In this document: positions 50,700 through 63,972 of the stretch, one piece after another
How the letters are laid out: the number at the start of each line of letters is the position of its first letter
How positions within the stretch are numbered: position 1 is the first letter of the stretch
Assembly: GCF_014633365.1 (NCBI RefSeq)
Contig: NC_068351.1
Span: forward strand, 826,001-890,000
Length of the DNA stretch: 64,000 bases
Direction of reading: 5' to 3'
Source of the DNA: Diospyros lotus
Taxonomy: Eukaryota; Streptophyta; Magnoliopsida; Ericales; Ebenaceae
Translations under genes and position numbers: made by a program
The notes under the pieces: model-generated
The model's database searches: none
Told to the model about the DNA's origin: nothing
Seen by the model: only the letters and a program-made list of their open reading frames with translations

Positions 50700-52716
50700 T
50701 AACTCCCTCTGCACCGAGGCTGCTCTCCCTTCTAACAATATTTGAAGAGTTAGTAAGGGCTTTTTCACTCCGTGTATCAGGTGTATCTGAACAAAGGTGT
50801 ACTGCTTGCGTGGCATATTCTGACTGCATGAAAAAGAGAAGTTCCGGCCTGCCAATGGTTATAATCGAACCGACCCGAACCCATAAAAACTTAAAGCATG
50901 ATAGAATTAGTGAAAAAAAAAACATGAATGAGTAGAAGCTTTCTTGCATGTCGGAGAACCACATGGTATAAGCAAAATGACTTAGTCATAGCTTGAAACG
51001 TAGATGGATGAAGTGTCACTTTCCTTGCTTTAGATAAGTTAAACAAAATATGCATCCATAAATGAAAATTATCAACATTTTTTGTCTCATAAATTTTTCT
51101 ATACTTGTTATTGCTAAAAACAAAATAAGTAAAATTTGTAACCCGATAAGTTCAAATTAAAGTAGAGCCAAATTAGGAGACAAGCACCAGATTACTATTT
51201 ATGCGAGTTTTTTTTTTATCCTATCACTATCTTTTTGCATTCTCACCTACAATATACAACATCTGCTTTATGTATGTAGAGAACAATCTATAACATTTAA
51301 TTTGCTTGTTCATTACACTATGAAGACTATATCTACTTAGACATTATATGGCCTATGTGAAATAAATTTTTGCTTGCCTTTTGACTATAGATTACCTTGT
51401 AGATTTACTTTACAAATAACAAAGTATCTTTTTCGGACAATTGATCTCCCGTTTCAATCTATGTATTGTTTGTTTAAGCCTAATAACTACTCACTTGAGA
51501 GGCTCAAGCCAATTGATATTTTCTTTGAACAGAAAATACAAGTTCTCCCAGACAACGAATCAAACTCTCCCTCGAATAGCAGCCTGCCACTTGTCTCTCG
51601 ACTTATTGATCAAGTTCCTTGTCTAGCTTTACCTAACTTGGACCTCTCATTCTACAAAATTTACTTATTGTATTTCTAACAACAATATTTCATGAGTTAG
51701 AAATTAGAAGGTAGGTCACCATTCCATGACTAATACACTAGAAAGGGTCTGTTATACATGTGAAAAATATATATATATATATATATGAATAAAATTTTAC
51801 TAAGTAGCATTTGATGACAATTATTTAAATTTTTTATTTTTAAATATTTTTTCTAATAAAATAATTTTTTGTTTAAAAATAAAATTAATTACTAATAAAA
51901 GATCGCCAGTAGGAAAGATTCTTGCAGTTGTATCGAAACTTGAACAAATGATAAAAGAAGCTTTTTCAACTTAACAAGACTAAACAAAATTGGGAGAAAT
52001 ACCAAAGTCCTAGTATTATTAATTTTTTAATCACAACATGTCTTAGGTTTACTTGTAAGTTGGAAATAATGAGGTGTAACCCTTGTTTTTATGTGTATAA
52101 AGGTAGCAGTTGACGTGTCCCACAACCCTTAAATCTTTTTTAAAAGTAATAATTGTCACATCTTAAATTGATTATTCTTGATTATTTGAAAGGTGAGTTT
52201 ATTTTAATCTATCACGAAGTATCATTAGGCTTGAATTTTGTCTTGAAGGCCTTTTAAATAATCAAATAATCAAGGACTTTGTGAAATAGTCTAGGCTTTT
52301 TAAAACTAATTTCGTTTGTGGTTTGAAAAGGGTCCTCGATGAAATTTGCATAGAAAATATGATTATTAAGAGAATTAATTTAAAATTTATAATTAAATGA
52401 GATTAAGATTTAAAAGTATTGTTATTATGTTTACTGTTGTCGTAACAACACAACAATAAAATTTTTAAGTGAAAATGTAGTCGTCAAGTAGTTCAGACTC
52501 TACAAAAAATAAAATGATCAAATAGGATAGGGAAAATCTTATACAAATACTTCAATACTTAAGTTATACACCGTTGGGACAGAAGTACCTACAAAACAAG
52601 GTTAGTACACAATAACCAAAACCAAAACCAAAAGAGTAAACCAATAACAACAACAAGAAGAACATAAAGTAAACTCTTTATTTTGACCAACGAATGGTAG
52701 TCACGAAGACAATGGA
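50700..52716. other. spacer between CHLG and the gypsy element
   Basis: No gene recognised. The 101-codon ORF at 51374-51679 has ordinary-looking composition but no family I know and no flanking signals. An AT run lies at 51769-51786. The right end (52470-52716) is AC-rich and probably part of an older repeat into which the gypsy element inserted. Confidence 0.4.
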
Positions 52717-52721
52717 TCAAG

Positions 52722-54970
52722 TGTAATGCCCGTAAATAGTTATTAATTTAATTTTGGGGTAATTGGATTTAATAGAAATATCAAAATAATTTGTGGTGGT
52801 TAAATAAAAGTAAATTAGGTGATTTTAAGGAAATAAGAAATTAAGATATAATTTTGTAATTTTAGGAATTTCTGGAAAAAGAACAAATTAAAATAAATTC
52901 AATTGTGTGATTTTTAGAAGTTTGGGGTGTTACTGTAATTAGTATAGTGGGTGTTTCTGTAATTTTTGGAATTGGGAGGGAGGCTGGCGCGATTTCGTAA
53001 AAGGGGCCAAAGTCTTCTTTAAATTTAGTGCGCGACTATATAAGTGAAGGTAAGCGTGCGGGCGCGAGCGGTCGCGCGCGAGGTGGCCAGGCGGTGGACG
53101 CGGCTTCGAGTCCGCGGGCAGGCGTGCGCGAGAGGTGGATTTTAAATCAGCCCAAGGACTTCAAAACGACGTCGTTTTGAAGGAGGCGGTGGCCTCCCCA
53201 GCAGCCGCTCCAGCGCTGCCATGTGGCGCCGCCCCCTTGCCCCTTTTTGCACGAAATTGAGCCCGATTTCAGGCGTTTTCTTCTCCCAGCAACAGTAAGA
53301 AATTTTTACAGAAAAGCCGCAGTGAGCTCGCGTGAAAATTTCAGAAATTTGGAGCTTAAATTCAAATTAAATTTCGTTTAATCCCGAATTTAATTATCTA
53401 GGTATGTGCCTAAGCTAGTAATTAATATTTTCTGCGGTTGAAATTTTATTTAGAGTCCAATTTTATTAATTTTGTCAATAATTGGAATATTGCAGTTTGT
53501 ATAACTTTGATCGTGTTTGGTCAAATTGAGCCTAAGGTTATCTCCGGAAAGGCAAGTTCTATATACCCTCATTGTCGATTCTTTCGATGTCAATTTATTT
53601 GACCTCCCATTTATTGGATTTGGCTGTTAATAAATTATGAAATTTAAACGGTGTGTTTAATAATTTAATTTATTAACCTGATTTCGAGAGTATTATTCGT
53701 TGGTTGCCTACGAGGGTTTGTATCACCCCCAAGCCTATGGGAATGATGTTGTACTCACCCGGGACTAGGTTATTAGCTGTCGGGTATTATTATTAGATTT
53801 TCGATTATTTATTGGCTAGAGTGGTTGGGCAGTGGGGGCAAGGGTTAGCTGTACGGTGACGGTGTGACTGTTGTACGGTCTATTTTAGGTAGTTAGATGG
53901 TCTCTCCTGGTCACTGACCGTTGACCGGTGTCAGGCACTGCTGACCTACTCTACCGTTATGTGATTATAGCATGCCTGATTATTTTATTTTTGTTGCATG
54001 GTTTGGTATGCACATGGGTTCGGGCTGCATGATGGGATCATCATGATTTGGTTATGCTTGATCACGGGCATTTTAGATTGGTCAGATTGCATCCAGCACG
54101 GGCATATGCATCGCGTGTGATTTACTACGTGGGCGGAGCATGGCCTGATGCCTGGATGTATGGGCGCCTTGTATCACGTTGATGCTCATTACGCCTTGCA
54201 TTCTTATATGCATTACATGGTTACTGGTAGTTATTAGTTCTCGGACGGAAGTACCGTTCCGAGGGAGCCTTTGGCTCGGCTGTCGGGAGTACCGGCAGGG
54301 ATACGGGTGACGAGAGTACCGACCCGGGATAGTGCACACATGTTTGTGGTGATTTATGTTGCCTTTCAGGGCAGCGGCAGGTTGGTATGGGACTTGGGTG
54401 CCAGGTGTTTTATGTGGCCCCAAGGACCGGTATATGTTTTATTATGCGGCACTGTTGCGTTGTTGCGTCACATGACTTGTGTGTACATGTGGGTTTATAT
54501 TTGGGGTGATCTCCTCTTCTGTTTCGTTTACAGTCTTTCTTTTCATATAAACTTGCTGAGTCTTGTGACTCACCTTACTTTCCATCATTCCAAGTAAGGG
54601 TAAAGCTAAAGTTGAGGGCGAGGACCGCGCTACCTAGCAGTCAGCCGTGTCGGTAGGGTGTACAGTTAGCTGCCCCCGTTTTCTCTGATGTTTTGTTAAG
54701 AGTTCTGACTCTCATTTTTTACTGTGCCCGGTTGTTCCTTATATCTTTTATCGTTGGCACAGGTGTCTGTATATTTTTATATACTCCTTGACTGTTGTTC
54801 CAGCAGGGTACTTGTAGGCGTGCATGTATATTGTTTTGCTTCCGCTGTTGTATTTTTCGTATGTATGCATGCCAGGGTATTTTTGTCTTGTGTTTGTTTC
54901 TCTTCTCTTATGTAGGCGCTCTCGTTCGGATAGACCGGGCAGTTGGGATATCCGGGCGGGGGTGCTTACA
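52722..54970 (+). repeat. 5' LTR of the gypsy element
   Basis: 2,249 bp, starting TGTAATGCCCG and ending GGGGTGCTTACA. Contains a TATA-like CTATATAAG near 53036-53044 in a GC-rich promoter-like zone. It pairs with 59827-62079. Confidence 0.93.
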
Positions 54971-54973
54971 GTG

Positions 54974-54985
54974 TTGGTATCAGAG
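54974..54985 (+). other. primer-binding site, initiator Met tRNA
   Basis: TGGTATCAGAGC, three bases after the LTR end, matches the 3' end complement of plant initiator methionine tRNA, the primer used by many copia and chromovirus elements. Confidence 0.9.
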
Positions 54986-55106
54986 CGTCATTGAGTCAAT
55001 TGGTGGTCAAGTAACTGTACACCAAGGCTGTTAGGTAGAGTTAGAGTGTCAGGTCGTGTCCTTAATTTCGAAATGCGTTCTAATTGATTTTGGTTATGTA
55101 GGACTC

Positions 55107-58100
55107 ATGGACGCACGCCGTGGATGAGGTCGTGGTAGACCACCGATGCGAGGTAGAGGGCACCTTGTTCCTACTCCTGAGGTACAGGCGACATATACAG
55201 GAGATGAGAGACAGCCAGGGCCTCCGGACATGCAGGAGACATTGGCAGGTCTTCTACGGGCTGTAGACGTACTGACGGCATCTCAGTTACATCAGGAGCG
55301 CAATCATGATGGTAGGACCGCTACGGCCCAAGCGTCACATTCAGGTACTCCGAGAGCATGGGACAGTTCTGGTGCCGCATTACTTAAAGATTTCATGGCC
55401 CTACGTCCACCAGAGTTTAGTGGAGGCGCCGACACGACAGAGGCCGAGGATTGGCTACTGGCTGTAGAGAAGCATCTACGATCTATAGGCTGTGCAGAAG
55501 GCCATAGAGTTCGACTGGGAACCTTCCTGTTGCGAGGAGACGCCGAGCGATGGTGGGAGACCACCAGACAGCGATATGGTGATGGGGGCCCGACATGGGC
55601 ACAGTTTATCGCGGCGTTCAATGAGACTTATATACCGGTTTGGGTCAGAGAACAGAAGGTGTTCGAGTTTGTTGACTTACAACATGGGAGCAAGACAGTC
55701 ACATAGTACGAGACTGATTTTGTGGCGTTATCTCGTTATGTTCCAGAGTTAGTGACCCCTGAGTCTCACAGAGTCAGCAAGTTTCAGAGGGGGCTACGAC
55801 CAGAGATTCGTCACGCCATGGCTGGTATCGAGGCACCCGACTTTCCTACGGCTGTACAGCGGGCCCACGCAGTGGAGCGAGACCGATTGGAGGCTCGATC
55901 ATATCAGTCAGTCATGAAGAATGCAGGGAGCAGTAATAAGAAGAGGAAGTGAGATGCGGGCAGTAAGAGTTTTGGGCTTCCACAGTGCCGGCAGTGCGGA
56001 CAGAGACACCAGGGTCAGTGCCGGGATGTTCGTCGGGACGTGTGTTATCGCTGTGGTCAACCGGGACATTTGAAGAGGGACTGTCCACAAGGGCCCAGAT
56101 CGGCTACACCAGCCCCACCAACTACATCGGCCACAGGGTAGGATGTCATTTGCTTTCGTTGTGGACAGAGGGGCTATCGTTCGAACGTGTGCACCCAGCC
56201 ACCACAGATTGGAGGGCCACGAACGGGAGGTGTAGGGCCCAGACCAGTTCAGAGACAGTTTACACCTAGGGCATCGGGCCCAGGAGTACCACTACCCCTA
56301 CCAGCAGCACAGCACCCAGGGCCCACAGAGAGGGTACAGATGCAAGGGAAGGCGTTTGAGGTGACAGCCGCCGAGGCAGCTGAGGGCAGTGATACGGTAC
56401 AAGGTATACTTTCTCTTCATGGCCACGACATACGTGCTTTATTTGATACAGGTTCTACCCACTCTTTCATAGCACCCCATTTGTTGCATAAGATCCTGAT
56501 CCCGTGTAACCCCTTACCATATGATTTATCTGTTTCGACGTCGGGAAGGACGGTGTTGTTGGGGAGTGAGATGGTCAGGGATTGCGAGATAGGGATTTAC
56601 GACCATGTATTTGTGGGGGATCTTGTTGTTTTGGCGATCCAGGATTTTGACTTACTGTTGGGTATGGATTGGCTCCCACAGCACTATGCTCGGGTTGATT
56701 GTCGTCGGAAGGTAATTTCATTTGAGCATCCGAGGAGACCAGTTGTTACATACCGGGGTGTGAAGCCAGTGGTGACTACGCCGATGATATCGGTTATGCA
56801 CGCCGAGAGACTTATTCGACGTGGGTGTGAAGCTTATTTTGCATTTGTGACTGTGATAACTGGGGAGAAGAAAGAGTTGGCTGCCTATCCTGTGGTGCGA
56901 GACTTTCCAGATGTGTTCCCAGATGAATTGCCGGGAATACCACCGTACCGGGAGATTGATTTTGCAGTCGATCTGATACCAGGTACGCAGCCTATTTTCA
57001 AGACTCCTTACCGTATGGCTGCTAATGAATTAAAAGAACTCAAGGTGCAGTTACAAGATCTTTTGGAGAGAGGGTTTATTCGACCGAGCACATCGCCATG
57101 GGGGGCTCCAGTATTATTTGTGCGTAAGAAAGACGGGTCTATGCGACTGTGTATAGACTACCGGCAGCTTAATCAGGTAACAATTAAGAATAAGTACCCC
57201 TTACCCTGTGTGGATGACTTACTAGACCAGTTGCGAGGTGCATCGGTGTTTTCCAAGATAGATTTGCGGTCAGGCTATCATCAGGTGCGAGTCAGAGATG
57301 AGGATATTGCGAACACCGCATTTCGTACACGTTATGGCCATTATGAGTTTGTGGTCATGCCATTTGGGCTGACCAATGCACCTGCAGTATTTATGGATCT
57401 GATGAACAGAGTATTCAAGGAATACTTGGACTCTTTTGTCATAGTTTTCATTGATGACATCCTAATTTACTCACCGAGCCCTGAGACACACGAGGCGCAT
57501 CTGAGTGTGGTTCTGCAGAAGCTCAGAGAGGAGCAGTTATATGCCAAGTTTTCGAAATGTGAGTTTTGGCAGACCCGAGTCGTTTTCTTGGGACACGTGG
57601 TCTCAGGTGAGGGTATCTCAGTAGACCCAAAAAAGACTAGAATCGTGATGGATTGGCCGAGACCGATGACAGTGACGGAGATTCGGAGTTTTCTTGGCCT
57701 TGCCGGTTATTATCGACGATTCATAGAAGGCTTCGCACGGCTTGCATCACCCATGACGAAGTTAACGAGGAAAGGCGTCAGATTTATTTGGGACGAGTCT
57801 TGTGAGAGGTCTTTCCAGGAGTTGAAGCGGCGTTTGACTTCGGCGCCAGTACTAACGATACCCAGGTGTGGTGAGTTATTTACTGTATATAGTGATGCCT
57901 CGTATACAGGGTTGGGATGTGTTTTGATGCAGGACGGCCGAGTGAATGCTTATGCATCCAGACAGTTGAAGAGGCACGAAGAGAATTACCCTACACATGA
58001 TCTGGAGTTAGCAGCCGTAGTGTTTGCCTTGAAGATTTGGAGGCATTATCTTTATGGTGAGAGAGTCCAGATTTACACTGATCACAAGAGCCTTAAGTAC

Positions 58101-59780
58101 CTCTTTTCACAGAGGGAACTCAATATGAGACAACGTCGTTGGTTAGAGTTGCTTAAAGATTATGATTGCGAGATCCTCTATCATCTAGGTAAAGCCAATG
58201 TAGTTGCAGATGCGTTGAGTCGTTGTGGAGCATCAGCTACAGCTATGATGGTGCATGAGTGGTTCTTATTGGAGCAAATGAGTGATCTTACTATCTTAGT
58301 GGCATCAGATAATCCTACACTCTATTATGCTGCCATGAGTATCCATTCAGATCTTGAGGATCAGATTCGTGATCGACAGCGACAGGATGTGGAGCTTGGC
58401 GCTATTATGGCTGATATGGAGAGATTTGATCCATTGGGGTACAGCCAGAGGGACGATGGCTTGCTATTGTTCCGTGGGCGGATTTGTGTGCCGAGTGACA
58501 GTGATATCAGGCAGATGATCCTAGAGGAAGCTCATCGTTCTCCCTATACTATCCACCCTGGGGCGACGAAGATGTATCAGGGCTTACGACGCCAATATTG
58601 GTGGAGCGGCATGAAGATGAGCGTAGCAGAGTTTGTATCCCGATGTTTAGTGTGCCAGCAAGTCAAAGCTGAGCACCAGAGGCCCGCGGGATTGTTACGA
58701 CCTATATCTGTGCCAAAGTGGAAATGGGAGCGCATAGCGATGGATTTTGTCTCAGGATTGGCACAATCTATTCGAGGATTCGATTCGATATGGGTGATTA
58801 TCGATCGATTGACTAAATCAGCGTACTTTCTACCTGTCAAGAAGACCTATCCTATTCATCGACTGGCCACATTATACATTGACGAGGTGGTGAGACTGCA
58901 CGGAGTCCCAGCTAGCATTGTGTCAGACAGGGATCCTCGATTTACCTCACGATTTTGGGAGGCGTTGCAGAGTGCTATGGGGACTCAGTTGACTTTCAGT
59001 ACAGCCTTCCACCCTCAGACTGACGGGCAGTCGGAGCAAACTATACGGACTTTGGAAGATATGCTCCGCGCCTGCGTATTGGATTTCTATGGGAGCTGAG
59101 ATGATCATTTGTCGTTAGTGGAGTTTGCCTATAATAATAGCTTCCAGGCCAGTATTAGGATGGCACCATTTGAGGCGTTGTACGGGCGACTATGTAGATC
59201 ACCGCTTTGTTGGACCGAGATTGGGGAGCAAGCATTGCTCGGACCGGAGTTGGTAGAGCAGACGTCAGAGAAGATCCAGTTGATTCGGGCTAGGATGAAG
59301 GCAACTCAGGACCGTCAGAAGAGTTATGCTGACAGACAACGCCGGGATTTGGAGTTTGAGGTGGGTGATCATGTTTTTCTTCGGGTTATGCCGATGAGGG
59401 GTGTTCGACGCTTTGGAGTATCTGGCAAGTTGAGTCCTCGTTATGTGGGACCGTTTGAGATATTTGAGCGAGTCAGACCGTTGGCTTACCGATTAGCTTT
59501 ACCCCTTCAGTTAGCCCACGTACATGATGTCTTTCATGTTTCTATGCTCCGCAAGTACGTGGCAGATCTCGGGCATGTCATTGATTATCATCCGCTTGTG
59601 GTGTAAGAAGATGCGTCATATACCGAGTTGCCTGCTAGCATTGTGGATCGGAAAGAAAAAATGCTTCGTAGCCGCACCATTCCCTATGTGAAGGTCCAGT
59701 GGCTCCAACATACCCCTGAGGAGGCTACTTGGGAGCTAGAAGAGGAGATGAGGCGAGTTCATCCTCAATTGTTTGCCTAG
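55107..59780 (+). pseudogene. gag-pol polyprotein of the gypsy element, broken by six in-frame stops
   Basis: One uninterrupted frame from the ATG at 55107 to the TAG at 59778-59780 (about 1,557 codons), with in-frame stops at 55125 (TGA), 55704 (TAG), 55950 (TGA), 56139 (TAG), 59097 (TGA) and 59604 (TAA). No frameshift was found. Gag shows a retrotransposon capsid-like region and a CCHC knuckle at about 56043-56084; a second knuckle near 56155 has Tyr in place of His. Protease has FDTGST (about 56442). Reverse transcriptase carries FIDD (57447-57458) as its catalytic box. RNase H follows (YSDAS near 57888, YTDHKSLKY near 58075). Integrase has an HHCC zinc site (about 58530-58660) and D,D,E core (about 58742, 58925, 59035). 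A chromodomain-like tail lies at about 59630-59780. Each stop can be read as a single C-to-T or G-to-A change. Confidence 0.92.
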
Positions 59781-59813
59781 CCAGGTACGATTTTTTGGGA
59801 CGAAATTCTTGTT

Positions 59814-59826
59814 AGGGGGGAGGATT
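59814..59826 (+). other. polypurine tract
   Basis: AGGGGGGAGGATT immediately before the 3' LTR, the plus-strand priming site. Confidence 0.85.
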
Positions 59827-62079
59827 TGTAACGCCCGTAAATAGCTATTAATTTAATTTTGGGGGTAATTGGATTTAAGAGAAATATCAAAATAATTTGT
59901 GGTGGTTAAATAAAATTAAATTAGGTGATTTTAAGGAAATAAGAAATTAAGATAATTAATTTTGTAATTTTAGGAATTTCTGGAAAAAGAAAAAAATTAA
60001 AATAAATTCAATTGTGTGATTTTCAGAAGTTTGGGGTGTTACTGTAATTAGTATAGTGGGTGTTTGTGTAATTTTTGGAATTGGGAGGGAGGCTGGCGCG
60101 ATTTCGTAAAAGGGGCCAAAGTCTTCTTTAAATTTAGTGCGCGACTATATAAGTTAAGGTAAGCGTGCGGGCGCGAGCGGTCGCGCGCGAGGCAGCCAGG
60201 CGGTGGACGCGGCTTCAAGTCCGCGGGCAGGCGTGCGCGAGAGGTGGATTTTAAATCAGCCCAAGGACGTCGAAACGACGTCGTTTCGAAGGAGGCGGTG
60301 GCCTCCCCAGCAGCCGCTCCAGCGCTGCCATGTGGCGCCGCCCCCTTGCCCCTTTTTGCACGAAATTGAGCCCGATTTCGGGCGTTTTCTTCTCCCAGCA
60401 ACAGTAAGAAATTTTTATAGAAAAGCAGCAGTGAGCTCGCGTGAAAATTTCAGAAATTTGGAGCTTAAATTCAAATTAAATTTCGTTTAATCCTGAATTT
60501 AATTATCCAGGTATGTGCCTAAGCTAGTAATTAATATTTTATGCGGTTGAAATTTTATTTAAAGTCCAATTTTATTAATTTTGTCAATAATTAGAATATT
60601 GCAGTTTGTATAACTTTGACCGTGTTTGGTCAAATTGAGGCTAAGGTTATCTCCGGAAAGGCAAGTTCTATATACCCTCATTGTCGATTCTTTCGATGTC
60701 AATTTATTTGACCTCCCTTCATTGGATTTGGCTGTTAATAAATTATGGAATTTAAACGGTGTGTTTAATAATTTAATTTATTAACCTGGTTTCGAGGGTA
60801 TTATTCATTGGTTGCCTACAGGGGTTTGTATCACCCCCAAGCCTATGAGAATGATGTCGTACTCACCCGGGGCTAGGTTCTTAGCTGTCAGGTATTATTA
60901 TTAGATTTTCGGTTATTTATTGGCTAGAGTGGTTGGACAGTGGGGGCAAGGGTTAGCTGTACGGTGACGGTGTGACTGTTGTACGGTCTATTTTAGGTTG
61001 TTAGATGGTCTCTCCTGGTCACTGACCTTTGACCGGTGTCAGGCACTACTGACCTACTCTACCGTTTTGTGATTATAGCATGCCTGATTATTTTATTTTT
61101 GTTGCATGGTTTGGTATGCACATGGGTTCGGGCTGCATGATGGGATCATCATGATTTGGTTATGCTTGATCACAAGCATTTTAGATTGGTTAGATTGCAT
61201 CCAGCACGGGCATATGCATCGCGTGTGATTTACTACGTGGGCGGAGCATGGTCTGATGCCTGGATGTATGGGCGCCTTGTATCACGTTGATGCTCATTAC
61301 GCCTTGCATTTTTATATGCATTGCATGGTTACTGGTAGTTATTAGTTCTCGGACGGGAGTACCGTTTCGAGGGAGCCTTTGGCTCGGCTGTCGGGAGTAC
61401 CGGCAGGGATACGGGTGACGGGAGTACCGACCCGGGACAGTACGCACAGGTTTGTGGTGATTTATGTTGCCTTTCAGGGCAGCTGCAGGTTGGTATGAGA
61501 CTTGGGTGCCAGGTGTTTTATGTGGGCCCCAAGGACCGGTATATGTTTTATTATGCGACACTGTTGCGTTGTTGCGTCACATGACTTGTGTATACATGTG
61601 GCTTTATATTTGGGGTGATCTCATCTTCTGTTTCGTTTACAGCCTTCCTTTTCATATAAACTTACTGAGTCTTGCGACTCACCTTACTTTCCATCATTCC
61701 AGGTAAGGGTAAAGCTAAAGTTGAAGGCGAGGACCGCGCTACCTAGCAGCCAGCCGTGTCGGTAGGGTGTACAGTTAGCTGCCCCCGTTTTCTCTGATGT
61801 TTTGTTAAGAGTTCTGACTCTCATTTTTGACTGTGCCCGGTTGTTCCTTGTATCTTTTATCGTTGGCACATGTGTCTGTATATTTTTATATACTCCTTGA
61901 CTGTTGTTCCAGCAGGGTACTTGTAGGCGTGCATGTATATTGTTTTGCTTCTGCTGTTGTATTTTTCGTATGTATGCATGCCAGGGTATTTTTGTCTTAT
62001 GTTTGTTTCTCTTCTCTTATGTAGGCACTCTCGTTCGGATAGACCGGGCGGTTGGGATATCCAGGCGGGGGTGCTTACA
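59827..62079 (+). repeat. 3' LTR of the gypsy element
   Basis: 2,253 bp, starting TGTAACGCCCG and ending GGGGTGCTTACA. The first 60 bases differ from the 5' LTR by three substitutions and one indel; elsewhere differences look sparser. Confidence 0.93.
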
Positions 62080-62084
62080 TCAAG

Positions 62085-63433
62085 GCTCAGTTCTAGATTC
62101 GTCAACACCATTTAGCTAACTCTAAGAATAAGGACACCAAGCCATAAAGGAGCCCAAACCCCCCAATAAACAAAACCCTCAAACCCCCAAGCCTCTCGCC
62201 CGATCGACACCCCTCGCCCAAGCCACACAAGTTTCCACGCACAATAGGATCCACCAGAGTAATCACGAAGATATGGATTCCACAATGCCCAAGAACAATA
62301 CTCCTATCGAATAGGCGATCGATCCCCATAAATACACCTTATTGACAAATTGTCCAAGATGAAAGGAAATGCACAACACTTAATAAGGAAAGGATCGCCA
62401 AACTAAGAAAGAAAACAACCCATGAAGAATCGACCATGCAAGGAAGGAGGCAAGACACAATTGACAAAAAATAGGGAAGTAGGAGAACACAAATGACCGC
62501 CACACATAGGGCACAAATAAGAGAACAAATCCCTTTTATATGAAAACTCTAAGGCAAAGGATAATGGGCTTAAGGACTTGGGCTTCATGGGCTTCCCTCT
62601 AATTTGAGCAAATGGGCCAAATGCTAATTTCTCCTCCAAAGATAGGGTTAAGGGCTTATGGCCCGACTTCTATTTGGTTTGCCAATAAAGATGTTGAACT
62701 GTTGCTTCAATCTCGGGGCAAAGCCTATGAAGGTAACCCGAAACATCGTTATCGCCTTGGGCCTCATTAGGAAACACAAACCCAACAAACACTAAAAACT
62801 TGAATGCCATATTTAAATCAATATTAGAGACATATATTTTTTTATAATGAGAGCTTATCTATTTTTAGAAGAGCATGGAGCTTTCATAAATTAACTAAAA
62901 TTAACAATTTTTTTTTATAATGTTTGTCTTGATATTCTAAAGTCTACTAGGATTAGAATTGTTTATGGATAATGTATATTATTTTTTATAGAATTCTCTA
63001 AGAGATTTTTGGATATTAAAGTTATCTAATTTGCACTTTGTACGGGACCCCTTTCCATATTAAAGAAAAATTTACTTGACAATTTACAGTATTTGAAAGG
63101 TAGAAACAGTCTCATAGTTTAGGTCTCTGAAAAACTTATTGGTCTCTCAGCTCATGGTCTCTAGGAGACCTCATAGTCTCCATGAGATCACATACTTTTG
63201 GTAACTAATAAACTTGGTTCTCTCGACTCATAGTCTATGGGAGATGGTGAACTTTGATATTCGGGAGATTTGATTTTTTCGAATCTCAGTCTTTGGGAGA
63301 CCATAAAGGTCTCTTGGTTTTCAATTCTCCAAACCCAACCTCTCGTATCATAAAAGACTTGAATGATTTCTTTGGACTTTTGTGTATGATGTATCAATTA
63401 CCTTAAGTTAAATTCAAGATAATTATGTATAAT
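62085..63433. other. spacer between two retrotransposons, repeat remnants
   Basis: No gene recognised. 62085-62800 resembles decayed retroelement DNA without defined ends. 62806-63077 holds copy 2 of a dispersed repeat. 63100-63330 has many GGTCTC/GAGACC and AGTCTC motifs in both orientations. Confidence 0.4.
62806..63077 (+). repeat. dispersed repeat, copy 2
   Basis: Counterpart of 34800-35060 (see there). Shared order of short blocks but clearly diverged. Confidence 0.4.
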
Positions 63434-63953
63434 TGATGAGGGAATATTTACAGGGGGGCAATTTTACTGTACTACCCCTGGGAGGTTACCATTAACTCGG
63501 AGCCATGTGTGCCAGTAAAGACCAATATGCGATCGCCACGTGTCAAGACTTAGGAGCTCCGCTTATCTTTATAATCTTTATTATGATTTTGAACTGGAAA
63601 GAGATAAAGAAGAAGATTAAGTCAACCAATGATATCTTTAAATATCCCAAGAATTATCTCTATTAGGGAAGATTATCTTTTCTCCCCATGGAAAGAGGAT
63701 CAACCTCTCCTTTTGAAATATATCTTATCTCCTAAGGGAAAGGCCACGGGACATCTATAAATAGAGGGCAACCTCTACAGGTATGGGGATCTGACTCCTA
63801 AGGGACTCATATATTATTTTTCCATTACTATTATACTCCTCAAAAACCCTATGAACTGACTTGAGCGTCGGAGGGATCACGGGGAGCAAGTCCCCACCCT
63901 TTTTGCAGGTACTTGGTCCGAGACAGAAGGAGGTGATCGGCTCCGCATCATCA
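63434..63953 (+). repeat. 5' LTR of a second LTR retrotransposon, cut by the window edge
   Basis: Starts TGATGAGGG and ends GCATCATCA, with TGATGA/TCATCA inverted ends; 520 bp. A TATA-like CTATAAATAGAGGG lies near 63751-63764. It is followed directly by ATTGGCGCCCACCGTGGGG (from 63954), a tRNA-complementary primer-binding region of the kind seen in plant gypsy elements of the Tat/Athila/Ogre group. The rest lies beyond the window, so it may also be a truncated copy. Confidence 0.65.
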
Positions 63954-63972
63954 ATTGGCGCCCACCGTGGGG
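63954..63972 (+). other. primer-binding site of the second retrotransposon
   Basis: TTGGCGCCCACCGTGGGG follows the LTR end after one base. The TGGCGCC start is typical of gypsy elements; I cannot name the tRNA with certainty. Confidence 0.55.

Larger units (their letters stand above)
52722..62079 (+). mobile_element. complete Ty3/gypsy LTR retrotransposon, chromovirus (Del/Tekay-like)
   Basis: A 9,358-bp element: 5' LTR, primer-binding site, gag-pol, polypurine tract, 3' LTR, flanked by identical TCAAG at 52717-52721 and 62080-62084. The domain order PR-RT-RNaseH-INT with a C-terminal chromodomain-like segment, the initiator-Met tRNA binding site and the unusually long LTRs point to the Del/Tekay chromoviruses. 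The reading frame is broken by stops, so this copy is not autonomous. The LTRs still align end to end with scattered differences, so the insertion is fairly young. Confidence 0.93.

Noticed and set aside
51374..51679. 101-codon ORF
   Set aside because: No recognisable domain, no promoter or splice context; likely chance or decayed mobile DNA.
54082..54597. Two ORFs of 108-113 codons, repeated near 61190-61706
   Set aside because: Both lie inside the LTRs of the gypsy element and recur in each copy; no sign of coding function.
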